Shown: positions 10,701 through 18,163 of the stretch, one piece after another
Layout of the letters: every line of letters starts with the position of its first letter
How positions within the stretch are numbered: the stretch's first letter is position 1
NCBI RefSeq assembly: GCF_004803465.1
Contig: NZ_SRSF01000011.1
Span: forward strand, 1-64,000
Length of the DNA: 64,000 nucleotides
Direction of reading: 5' to 3'
Source: Neolewinella litorea
GTDB lineage: Bacteria; Bacteroidota; Bacteroidia; Chitinophagales; Saprospiraceae
Position numbers and translations under genes: made by a program
Notes under the pieces: model-generated
Databases searched by the model: none
What the model was told of the DNA's origin: nothing
The model's input: the letters and a program-made list of their open reading frames with translations, nothing else

Positions 10701-12679
10701 CAATTGAGAATATCGAATTGGACCCCCGTTCCGCCGACTGGAACTACACCCGCACAGTAAACGACATTGAAATTTTCAATGGCGTTTACGAAAGCCGGGA
10801 GATGCCTCGCCTGGTCTGGAACGGAACGCGCTTCAATTCGCCCCATCCTTGGAAGATCAGGACTGGTATCCAGGTCATGGTAGTCGACAGCATCAATAAT
10901 AGCATTTGGTATCGGGCCGGTGACGGGTCTTACAATACGCCTACGGGTACTGCGACACCCTGGAGTTTTGACACCCGCACGGCCGCGGGACGGCACGGCC
11001 TCATCCGCTTTCTGGAGGAATTCGTACAGGACGGACAGTACGTATTCGTCTACAGCGTACAACGCGGGACCGACCTCGAGTACCACAATGAAGACTGGCT
11101 CACCGATTCCACGGAAGTAGGGCGCACCATTTACGGCATGCTCGAGGAAGAAGGGGCCGAACAGATCCGTCTCCTGGAAAGCCTGGGGTCCGTCCCGTAT
11201 ACCTTCGGATACCAAAAAGGCTTCGGACCGCTCGCGGAAGCCGTCGCCACTTCCCAGGACGCCCAGACGTACGTGCTCATCCCCATCCAGGAAAACTGGC
11301 AACGCGGCAACTATACCGCCCCCCCCATCGGACCGGCCCTGGAGTGGACCGATCTGACCATCAAATTTTCCGATGCAGCCATCGGGCCCGCCGACAGTTC
11401 CTATTTCCAATTGATCGGTCAGACGCCCACAGGAGAACGACGCGTACTGCAGGAATACCCCCTCGACATCCGGTCCCAGCGCACCTTCACGGTGGACCTG
11501 AGAGCCTACGATGCCCGGGAATATCCCTACATCCTGCCCGCCTTCCAACTGTACGACGAGACGGAACGCACCGTGGCTACCATCGAAAAAATCTTCGCCA
11601 ACTACCGCCGCCCGGGTGACGTCGCCGTTAGCCCTGCCGTTGCGTACTCCGTTCCCGAGCGCCTCGATCAGGGCCAGGTTGGTAATCTGGAAATCGGCTA
11701 CGAGAACGTTTCCCCCATTCCCATGGACAGCCTCCTGGTCGAACTGACGGTGGTCGACGAGAGCAACGAAGTGACTACCCTCCGCAAACGCCAGCCCCCG
11801 CTGGCCGGCAACGGATCCGGCAAGGCGGTATTCACTCTGCCGACGCAGGATATTGCCTCCCGATTGCGCGTGCAACTCCGCCTCAACCCCGAACGGGACC
11901 AACCCGAAGACGTACTCTTCAACAACCTCCTGACCACCGACCTCGGCGTGGAGGTGGATTACGTTGCCCCCGATCTGAAGGTGTACTACGACGGACGGAT
12001 CATCCGCGACGGCGAATTGGTCAGCGCCAAACCGGAGATCCTCATTCAGCTCCGCGACGAAAATGAATTCCGCCGCCTGGACGATTCGAGCGCCTATACC
12101 ATTCAGCTTACCGGTCCCGATGGCAACAAAGAAACCATTCGCCTTTCGGATGAACGGGTCGAGTTCGTTCCGGCTCCCGCCGACGGGGCCAACCTTGCCG
12201 AAGTGTATTTCCGGCCAGAACTCCTACAGGACGGCGTGTACTCCCTGGTGGTGCAAGCCAGCGATCGTGCCCGCAATCGCGCCGGAGCGCTTGAGTACCA
12301 GCAAACGTTCGAAGTAATCAACCAACAATTGATCACCAACGTACTGACCTACCCCAACCCCTTCACCACCCAGACCCGCTTCGTCTACACCCTCACCGGA
12401 AGTACCCCACCCGAGGTATTCCGAATTCAGATCATGACGGTTTCCGGCCGGGTGGTTCGCGATATAGACCTGCTTGCCCACGAGAATGTTACGGTCGGCA
12501 CGCACCGCACAGACTTTACCTGGGACGGAACCGATGAATACGGCGATCTGCTGGCCAACGGCGTTTATCTGTATCGCGTCATCACTTCCGACGGAAACGG
12601 AGATAGCCTGGAAGCCTACGACAACGGCACCGATCAGTTCTTCGCCAACGGACTGGGTAAGGTAGTTATCCTCCGATAG
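7706..12679 (+). CDS. PorU2-like C25 (gingipain) peptidase, T9SS sortase-like
   Basis: 1657 residues starting MPRTFTLFLLLSLFFGDLMAQ, a signal peptide. The peptidase C25 domain covers about residues 370-740. The catalytic His is in FYGHSSSEGFDF (His618) and the Cys in MSLGCYSGDAF (Cys648), the spacing seen in gingipains and PorU. A long series of beta-sandwich domains follows. The protein ends in a FlgD/T9SS-type sorting domain (LTYPNPFTTQTRF ... NGVYLYRV). PorU cleaves sorting domains of T9SS cargo at the cell surface. The length is greater than classical PorU and fits the long PorU2 group, whose role is less certain. No porV is adjacent. Earlier in-frame ATGs (7625, 7685) exist but sit before the signal peptide. 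The 3' end overlaps the sulfatase gene by 14 nt. Confidence 0.85.
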   Translation: MPRTFTLFLLLSLFFGDLMAQIPVGQDTLHGNEWYVPGQQYLRIEVARDGLYQIGPDALIAAGFPASESEGQRYRLYHRGEIVPLDISPSGLAFYGRQARGEMDSLLFPGGSSEQLNPRYGMYTDTAAYYLTTVESVDGADRYVPGDGSGGPVVTTIQRTAERLFTDVPSKYFQRSSGSTIQFSHYELAEGYGQRANNDLLSSNGTTSSTVDLALPGAVDGAAELTLRFGLAFGNDHRQRITVNGQTVDNFISEDWSVNELSYPFSLSGKQATLKIDGLAGDQDKANLAYVTVTYPAAATLDGIQLPFTLPAGDALTLAFTGNTSTARLYDLTNGRVYTPVTAGRFNLPAAATPRSFVLASAFLAPAGSVPLVLNDYLPPAATDYLIISSRRLAGPGLDALANYRRSGLGGAYRVHVAYVEDLYEAFGFGLRRHPQAIRNYLAAAMERAPNLQYLFLIGKGREYTSLRSADNLAAAWSTFFVPSFGLPASDNLLSAPLGSVLPRLSTGRLAAITPAEVALYARKLEDVERQITLANQTVEDLDWMKQALFLGGGQSAGEQASIRYNLGTMEQIFETSKFGGNVNSVFRTSSEPIEDARTETIFDRINAGTSIITFYGHSSSEGFDFNIDNPDNYENVGKYPFMMSLGCYSGDAFTSNRSISERFIFLPDGGAITFAASKGLGYISALGTYGRSVFQHLGNDQYGEGIGDVLRAAIADYAGTNNFTLGILLEQFSLSGDPAFRFHPRPGPDLVIDPASVKFEPTVIPAQDSSFSVSLRVMNLGTRPDNLPDSVTLRFRQELPGGTLVDLGLRTVEVPYYENPLTISLPNTGFDAVGLNRLHITVDAGDTITELPAPAAEVNNNVVIGGRPGAPFTVVANTAKTAYPPDFAVIGPGQSLVAGSSDPLAPERKYRIQMARESDFRTTVVDDEITAPGGVIRYTPSLTYTDSATYYWRISPDSSQTLGAGYLWSESSFTYLADQAPEQVGFAVADPGQFIEGTIENIELDPRSADWNYTRTVNDIEIFNGVYESREMPRLVWNGTRFNSPHPWKIRTGIQVMVVDSINNSIWYRAGDGSYNTPTGTATPWSFDTRTAAGRHGLIRFLEEFVQDGQYVFVYSVQRGTDLEYHNEDWLTDSTEVGRTIYGMLEEEGAEQIRLLESLGSVPYTFGYQKGFGPLAEAVATSQDAQTYVLIPIQENWQRGNYTAPPIGPALEWTDLTIKFSDAAIGPADSSYFQLIGQTPTGERRVLQEYPLDIRSQRTFTVDLRAYDAREYPYILPAFQLYDETERTVATIEKIFANYRRPGDVAVSPAVAYSVPERLDQGQVGNLEIGYENVSPIPMDSLLVELTVVDESNEVTTLRKRQPPLAGNGSGKAVFTLPTQDIASRLRVQLRLNPERDQPEDVLFNNLLTTDLGVEVDYVAPDLKVYYDGRIIRDGELVSAKPEILIQLRDENEFRRLDDSSAYTIQLTGPDGNKETIRLSDERVEFVPAPADGANLAEVYFRPELLQDGVYSLVVQASDRARNRAGALEYQQTFEVINQQLITNVLTYPNPFTTQTRFVYTLTGSTPPEVFRIQIMTVSGRVVRDIDLLAHENVTVGTHRTDFTWDGTDEYGDLLANGVYLYRVITSDGNGDSLEAYDNGTDQFFANGLGKVVILR

Positions 12680-14405
12680 GTTCCAGGCGGGTAAGCCGCA
12701 CCTCTTTGATCCACAAACCGGTCTCCTCGCCGGCCTGGATGGGCGTGGACAGGGTCAATCGCGTACACCCCGCCGGCACCTCCAGCACCCCGACCTCTTG
12801 CGTAGCCCACGCTCGCGGGTAGACTTCCTTGCGCGGTACGCGGTCAGCCACCGGTTGCTGCCAGGTCACCGCTATGGGCAACTGAAATGCGAGCCCCTCT
12901 CCCCCCTCGGGCCGTATTATTACGTCCTGCGGACCCGGAGCGTCCAGGTGATACTCAACCGTGACCCGGTACCGGCCTGCGCGCCGCGTCAAAACCGGCC
13001 AGTAAGCACCATCGATGCCCACATCCACGAAAAAATCATTCGCCCATCCGTTGGGCTCGCTATAGCGGGTACGCCCCAGGGATTCACCCTCGTGTGCCTG
13101 CAGTTGTACCGTAGTCGGACCGGCTTCGAGATCGATCGGCGGTGCCACAAGACCGGGGGCACCAACCTCCATCGCTTTCGTGCGGTAACGCTCGGCCATA
13201 GCCGGACCGACGTGACCCCGCGCGACGTAGATGTTTTGGGTCTGTCCCGGATCGTCAATCAGGTCGTACAACTCGTGGCTGCCGCTATCGCGGGCGACGT
13301 ACAGGTACCGCTCTCCCCGCATCGTGCCGGGATAACCGGTGAACCGCGGCCCCTGTCCAAACCCGTAGATAAAGCGGTGGTCCATCTGTCCGCCCTCCAG
13401 CAAGGGAAGGAGACTCACCCCGTCCAACGCCTCGGGTATCGGCCGGCCGAGCAGATCCAGCACGGTCGGTAACAGGTCGATGTGGGCGGCGGGGCGGGAG
13501 ATTACACGACCATTAGCCGGGTGGTGGTCCGGCAGCAGCATGCCAAACGGCACGCGCACCCCGCCCTCATCTACCTGGCCCTTCGTCCCGCGCAATCCCA
13601 TCCGGAAGCGGTCGCCGTTCGGGCCGTTGTCCGAAGCGAAGATCACCAGGGTATGCTCCAGTTTACCCGCCGCTTCCAGGGCCGTCAGCAACTCCCCTAC
13701 CCGCTCATCCACCGCTTCGATCATGGCGTAGATACCCGTATTATAGTCGGTCAGCCCCCTTTCCTTGACGCTTTCCCAGTAGCGGTCGGCGACCTGTACT
13801 GGCGTATGTGGTGCCTGGTAGGCCAGCATACAGAAGAACGGAGTGCTGGACGAGAGCATGAACTGGGCCGCGGAGTCGGTGAGAATCTGCGTCAGGTCAC
13901 CACGGAACGGCACCGCCTCATCCTTCTCGTTGCGCAGCTCGCCGGCAAAGTAGTCGTTAAAGTGCCCCAGGGTGAAACCCAAAAATTCCTCAAAGCCCTG
14001 AGCGGCGGGGTGGTAAGGGAAGGTGGCACCGTTGTGCCATTTCCCGAACAGGCCGGTACGGTAGCCCGCGCGTTGCAGGTGTTCGGCCAGCGTCACCACG
14101 TCGTCGTCCATAGTCTCGAGCCGCCGGGTCACGTAGATCGATCCGGTACGCGGAGGATAGCGTCCACTCAGAAACCCCGCCCGCGTGGGCGCGCATACCG
14201 GACTCACGTAAAATCGTTCAAAGCGCACGCCGCGGGTGAGCAGGCGGTCCAGATTGGGCGTGCGGATGCTGTCGTTTCCGTGCAGCGACAGGTCCCCGAT
14301 CCCCTGGTCGTCGGTCAGGATAAAGAGTACGTTAGGTGGGGCGTTCTGGGCGCGGGCGCAGGTGCCGAGCAAGACGACAAGCAGGCAACACAGGGTGGTT
14401 CGCAT
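12666..14405 (-). CDS. Secreted arylsulfatase-family sulfatase
   Basis: 579 residues from MRTTLCCLLVVLLGTCARAQ, a signal peptide. The N-terminal metal site is PNVLFILTDDQG. The formylglycine motif C-x-P-x-R is CAPTR (Cys71, Pro73, Arg75), so activity needs a maturase that oxidises the cysteine. SDNGPNGDRF and the histidine-bearing KWHNG segment fit the alkaline phosphatase/sulfatase fold. About 150 C-terminal residues form an extra beta domain that may bind carbohydrate. It probably removes sulfate from a polysaccharide in the periplasm or outside. Fifty-four nt upstream of this start are open in frame but precede the signal peptide. Convergent overlap with the PorU2-like gene. Confidence 0.9.
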   Translation of the reverse strand: MRTTLCCLLVVLLGTCARAQNAPPNVLFILTDDQGIGDLSLHGNDSIRTPNLDRLLTRGVRFERFYVSPVCAPTRAGFLSGRYPPRTGSIYVTRRLETMDDDVVTLAEHLQRAGYRTGLFGKWHNGATFPYHPAAQGFEEFLGFTLGHFNDYFAGELRNEKDEAVPFRGDLTQILTDSAAQFMLSSSTPFFCMLAYQAPHTPVQVADRYWESVKERGLTDYNTGIYAMIEAVDERVGELLTALEAAGKLEHTLVIFASDNGPNGDRFRMGLRGTKGQVDEGGVRVPFGMLLPDHHPANGRVISRPAAHIDLLPTVLDLLGRPIPEALDGVSLLPLLEGGQMDHRFIYGFGQGPRFTGYPGTMRGERYLYVARDSGSHELYDLIDDPGQTQNIYVARGHVGPAMAERYRTKAMEVGAPGLVAPPIDLEAGPTTVQLQAHEGESLGRTRYSEPNGWANDFFVDVGIDGAYWPVLTRRAGRYRVTVEYHLDAPGPQDVIIRPEGGEGLAFQLPIAVTWQQPVADRVPRKEVYPRAWATQEVGVLEVPAGCTRLTLSTPIQAGEETGLWIKEVRLTRLEPIGG

Positions 14406-14516
14406 ACGGAAGCAATATGAAGATATTAAGGTAGGGCGGCGCACGCATAGCAACCGCAATTGATTTGTAATGCCATGGCGTATCTTGGGATCGGCCGTGC
14501 TTATCCCCTTACGGAC

Positions 14517-15146
14517 ATGAACGTATCCTTAATATTCCTCTGTTGTTGTCTCTTCAGCCTGCCCCTCTCGGCGCAGTCGCTGCTGCGTCAACTGGCCGAC
14601 GAGGTTTGCTCCTGCATGACGACCGGGGAGATCGTCTATCCCCGGTTGCAGGCCGGTCGCTGCATTGAAGACGTTGCCAAAGCCCACCCACGTCGCATAC
14701 AAGACGAACTGCAGTTGTCGGTCCTGTTGGCCAGCGACCGGCGACGCTTGGGCGAACTCCTGGTCGATCCGCTCGCCGAACACTGCACGGCCCTTCTCGA
14801 ACTGGGGGAGCCGGAAGCGACCGAGCCAGAATTGAAGTATAGCGACTTTCCCCTCGCCCGTGCGCTCGACTCGCCAGTAGCCGCAAAGCATCCGCGACCC
14901 GACCCCCGATCCGTCACCTTGCGTGACGCCCCGACCGTGTACCAGACCGAGGGCGAGCTCCTGGAGGTTGGGCGGGAAGCCGTCATGATCCTTCTGGCAT
15001 CCGGTCGCGTCATGGCCTTCCGCTATGAGCCCCGGCAACTCCGACGTGCCGCTCCACGCGTGGGGCAGCGCCTGCTCATCATCTACGCCGCTAACTGGAC
15101 CCGCGATGACCGCCGCGTGACCTTCGAGCTGCTGGAAATGAAATAA
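14517..15146 (+). CDS. Secreted protein of unknown function
   Basis: 209 residues with signal peptide MNVSLIFLCCCLFSLPLSAQ. Mature part: an N-terminal helical region with cysteines (EVCSCMTTGEIVYPRLQAGRC is the densest part, quoted here as positions 30-50) and a helical stretch to about 110. The C-terminal 75 residues look like a small beta barrel (AVMILLASGRVMAFRYEP ... LLIIYAANWTRDD). No family recognised. An upstream in-frame ATG at 14460 would bury the signal peptide, so 14517 is preferred; TATCTTGG at 14481 could be its -7 element. Divergent from the sulfatase. Confidence 0.7.
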   Translation: MNVSLIFLCCCLFSLPLSAQSLLRQLADEVCSCMTTGEIVYPRLQAGRCIEDVAKAHPRRIQDELQLSVLLASDRRRLGELLVDPLAEHCTALLELGEPEATEPELKYSDFPLARALDSPVAAKHPRPDPRSVTLRDAPTVYQTEGELLEVGREAVMILLASGRVMAFRYEPRQLRRAAPRVGQRLLIIYAANWTRDDRRVTFELLEMK

Positions 15147-15219
15147 TCGGGAGATATTAGTTTCAAAAAAAACTGAAAGTTAGGATGGGTGTTGTATTGC
15201 CGACTGCAACAATCACCGT

Positions 15220-16410
15220 ATGACTACTCCTTCCCTCACCACCCTTCTCCGCGATTCCCGCCTGGCCCCGCACCTGCGCGCCGCCGCCCTGAAGGTGAAG
15301 AACGGTGAGCGGATCACCCCCGAAGAGGGCTTGATGCTGTACGATGAAGCGCCCCTGGGCTACCTCGGCGCCCTGGCTAACCACGTGCGGGAGCAAAAGC
15401 ACGGCGATCGCACGTACTTCAACCGCAATTTCCACGTGGAGCCGACCAACGTCTGCCTGTATACCTGCTCCTTTTGCAGTTACAGTCGCCGCATCAAAAA
15501 GCGTGAGGACGGCTGGGAATACTCTTTGGAAGACATTCTCGACATTGTGAAACAGTACGACGGCAAGCCCGTCACCGAGGTCCACATCGTCGGCGGGGTA
15601 CTGCCGCAGTACGACGTCCCCTTCTATACCGAGCTGTTCCGCCGGATCAAGGCTCACCGTCCGGAATTGCACGTCAAGGCCCTCACGCCGGTGGAGTACC
15701 ACTACATATTCAAAAAGGCCAAAATCAGCTACGAGGAGGGTATGCGGCTCATGAAAGAGGCCGGTCTCGACAGCATGCCCGGCGGCGGGGCGGAGATATT
15801 CGCTCCCGAGATCCGCGACCAAATTGCCGGCGGAAAATGCTCTGGTGAGCAGTGGCTGCGCATCCACGAAATCTGGCACGAACTGGGAATGCGGTCCAAC
15901 GCCACCATGCTTTACGGCCACATCGAGGAATACCGTCACCGCGTTGACCACCTGGAGCAATTGCGGGCACTGCAGGACAAGACGGGGGGCTTCCAGACCT
16001 TCATCCCGCTGAAGTTCCGCAACGAAAACAACGAACTGAGTCACCTGCCCGAAACCAGCGTGGTGGAAGACCTGCGCAACTACGCCATCGGCCGCATCTA
16101 CCTCGATAACTTCGACCATGTGAAGGCCTACTGGCCCATGATCGGCCGCACCACCGCCCAACTCAGCCTGGCCTTCGGCGTGGACGACCTCGACGGCACC
16201 ATCGACGATACCACCCGGATCTACTCCATGGCCGGCGCCGAGGAAAAGCACCCCGCCCTGAGCACCGAAGACCTGGTAAAAATGATCCGCTCAGTCGGGC
16301 GCCAACCCATCGAACGCGATACCCTTTACGGCGTGGTGGAAGATTTTACGGACGTGGAGTTTGCCGGCGACAAGGAGTTTCGGGGGTATACTTCTTTGCC
16401 GGTGGTTTAG
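15220..16410 (+). CDS. mqnE: Aminofutalosine synthase (radical SAM)
   Basis: 396 residues. The radical SAM cluster motif C-x3-C-x2-C is CLYTCSFC (Cys79, Cys83, Cys86), preceded by HVEPTNV. Downstream hallmarks are VHIVGGVLP and MPGGGAEIFAPEIRDQI, both typical of MqnE; MqnC differs around this site. MqnE joins the enolpyruvyl product of MqnA with SAM to make 6-amino-6-deoxyfutalosine, the second step of the futalosine route to menaquinone. mqnA lies about 1 kb downstream on the same strand, which supports the call. The start ATG has a purine-rich leader and no other in-frame Met nearby. Confidence 0.93.
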   Translation: MTTPSLTTLLRDSRLAPHLRAAALKVKNGERITPEEGLMLYDEAPLGYLGALANHVREQKHGDRTYFNRNFHVEPTNVCLYTCSFCSYSRRIKKREDGWEYSLEDILDIVKQYDGKPVTEVHIVGGVLPQYDVPFYTELFRRIKAHRPELHVKALTPVEYHYIFKKAKISYEEGMRLMKEAGLDSMPGGGAEIFAPEIRDQIAGGKCSGEQWLRIHEIWHELGMRSNATMLYGHIEEYRHRVDHLEQLRALQDKTGGFQTFIPLKFRNENNELSHLPETSVVEDLRNYAIGRIYLDNFDHVKAYWPMIGRTTAQLSLAFGVDDLDGTIDDTTRIYSMAGAEEKHPALSTEDLVKMIRSVGRQPIERDTLYGVVEDFTDVEFAGDKEFRGYTSLPVV

Positions 16411-16417
16411 GATTTAC

Positions 16418-16745
16418 GATTGACAATTTAGCATTTACCATATACAATTTACCATTTACTATTTGCGAGGCAGCTCGCTGCGCTCGTGGAGGCGACTGAG
16501 TTTTGGAAACCTTGACTCACGAGAAATAGGCAAACGAGCTTCAGCGAGTGGAGACCAAAAATTGAAAATCGAAAACTGTAAATGCGTTCCGGATTGACAA
16601 TTGAATATGTACAATTTACAATTTGCGGGGCAGCTCGCTACGCTCGTGCGGCTGAGTAAGAATTGAAAACAAAGACGAGCGAGAAAAAGGCAAACGAAAC
16701 TCAGCGAGCGGAGACCAAAATTGTAAATCGAAAATGGTAAATGGT
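16418..16745. repeat. Imperfect direct repeat of about 160 bp, two copies
   Basis: Copy A (about 16418-16584) and copy B (about 16592-16745) share, in order: an AT-rich lead built from variants of GATTGACAATTT and ACAATTTACCATTT, then GCAGCTCGCT.CGCTCGTG, then AGGCAAACGA, CAGCGAG.GGAGACCAAAA and a trailing TTGAAAATCGAAAA. Copy A contains GCGAG-GCAG-CTCGC, a perfect small hairpin. The block fills the gap between mqnE and the phosphatase, and its last bases include an ATG (16734) that I do not take as a start. It looks like a decayed small mobile repeat (MITE-like). Confidence 0.75.
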
Positions 16746-16760
16746 AAATCAAAAATACCG

Positions 16761-17402
16761 ATGGGAAATCGTAAACTGATCTACATCGTACGCCACGGGG
16801 AAACGGACTACAACTTGCGCGGCATCGTGCAGGGGAGCGGCGTCGACTCCAGCCTGAACGAGACGGGTATACTACAGGCAGGTCATTTTTACGAGCAGTA
16901 CCGGCACGAACCATTTGAGGTGGTCATCACCAGCGGATTGAAACGGACCTGGGAAACGGTGGGGCCCTTCATTGAGGCGGGGTTGCCCTGGGAGAAGCAC
17001 GAGACCATCAATGAGATGTCGTGGGGAAGTCACGAAGGACAACTCGGCACTCCGGAAAGCATTGCCGAGTACCGCGCCGTGAAGGACGGGTGGGGCGAAG
17101 GCCAACTCGACGGCCGCATCGGCGGCGGGGAAAGCGCCCGCGAACTGGGGGAAAGGCTCGAGCGGTTTATCCGCCACCTTGACGAGCGCCGCGAATCCCG
17201 TATCCTGGTGTGCAGTCACGGTCGGGCGATGTGCGGATTAGTCACCCTGATGATGGGCCGGCCCCTGCACCGCATGAACGAACTCCAACACAATAACCTC
17301 GGCCTTTGGGTTGCCGAACAGCAACAGCCCGGACAGTACGAATTTCATCTGCAAAACGACCGCAGCCACATCCCCGGTCCCCTAAACGTCGAAAGATGGT
17401 AA
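16761..17402 (+). CDS. Histidine phosphatase family (phosphoglycerate mutase-like)
   Basis: 213 residues. The catalytic RHG motif is in YIVRHGETDYNLRG (His12), with the second conserved His in VCSHGRAMCG. The pattern is of cofactor-independent-looking broad phosphatases of the CobC/GpmB type rather than glycolytic mutase. Start ATG 16761 is chosen over ATG 16734 because the earlier codon lies in the upstream repeat. Its last codons overlap mqnA by 7 nt, so the two are probably co-translated. The substrate is unknown; the mqnA coupling could mean a link to menaquinone or be incidental. Confidence 0.85.
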   Translation: MGNRKLIYIVRHGETDYNLRGIVQGSGVDSSLNETGILQAGHFYEQYRHEPFEVVITSGLKRTWETVGPFIEAGLPWEKHETINEMSWGSHEGQLGTPESIAEYRAVKDGWGEGQLDGRIGGGESARELGERLERFIRHLDERRESRILVCSHGRAMCGLVTLMMGRPLHRMNELQHNNLGLWVAEQQQPGQYEFHLQNDRSHIPGPLNVERW

Positions 17403-18163
17403 GCCAGACCCACCGATTGGTCGCCGTTAGTTACCTGAACACCAAGCCCCTCCTGTACGGCCTGCTGCGCAACCCGATCAGCGATCACCTGCAGATGGAC
17501 CTCGCCATTCCCAGTGAATGCGCCCGCCGCCTGGTAGCGGGAGAAGCCGACATCGCGCTGGTGCCCGTGGCCGTCCTGCCCGAATTGCCGCACTACGAGA
17601 TCATCAGCGATTACTGCATCGGAACCGACGGGGCGGTGGCCACCGTGTGCATCTACGGCGATGTACCATTGGAGGAAATGACCCACCTTTACCTCGATCA
17701 CCACAGCCGTACTTCCGTGATGCTGGCCCGCCTGCTCCTGGCCGAATACTGGCGGCACGACATCACCTTCCTCGAGGCACGCGACGGGTATATCAACCAC
17801 ATTAATGGCCCTATCGGCGGACTCGTCATTGGCGATCGCAGCATCGGACTGGAAAAGCGGTTCGCCCACGTCTACGACCTCGGATCGGCGTGGAAGGCAC
17901 ATACCGGACTTCCCTTTGTCTTTGCGGCCTGGGTGACGACGCGGACGTTGTCCTCCAAGTTCGTGGCCGATTTCAACGCCGCCCTGCGGGAAGGTCTGGA
18001 CCATTTGCCGCAGTTGCAGTATCTGCTGCCTTCACCGAGTCCTGATTTCAGCCTGGAGCACTACTTCACCCACCACATCGATTACGACCTGGACGACGGC
18101 AAGCGCCGCGCCCTCGATCGTTTCCTGAGTTTCGTTGAAGCCGAGATGGCCGTCAAGGGCTAA
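17396..18163 (+). CDS. mqnA: Chorismate dehydratase, menaquinone biosynthesis (MqnA)
   Basis: 255 residues of the periplasmic-binding-protein-like MqnA/MqnD fold. The start region VAVSYLNTKPLLYGLL is the MqnA signature. SECARRLVAGEADIALVPVA and RTSVMLARLLL are the usual further motifs. MqnA dehydrates chorismate to 3-enolpyruvylbenzoate, the first committed step of the futalosine pathway, in the cytoplasm. The ATG overlaps the end of the phosphatase gene (ATGGTAA). The frame is open further upstream only as a shadow of that gene. The stop codon overlaps the convergent M56 gene by 4 nt. Confidence 0.92.
   Translation: MVSQTHRLVAVSYLNTKPLLYGLLRNPISDHLQMDLAIPSECARRLVAGEADIALVPVAVLPELPHYEIISDYCIGTDGAVATVCIYGDVPLEEMTHLYLDHHSRTSVMLARLLLAEYWRHDITFLEARDGYINHINGPIGGLVIGDRSIGLEKRFAHVYDLGSAWKAHTGLPFVFAAWVTTRTLSSKFVADFNAALREGLDHLPQLQYLLPSPSPDFSLEHYFTHHIDYDLDDGKRRALDRFLSFVEAEMAVKG

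Noticed and set aside
10259-11902. 547-codon open frame on the minus strand
   Set aside because: It lies entirely antisense to the PorU2-like gene, has no recognisable motif, and such long shadows are common in GC-rich DNA.
16459-16914. 151-codon minus-strand frame over the paired repeat
   Set aside because: It depends on the repeat sequences and overlaps the phosphatase gene; no motif.
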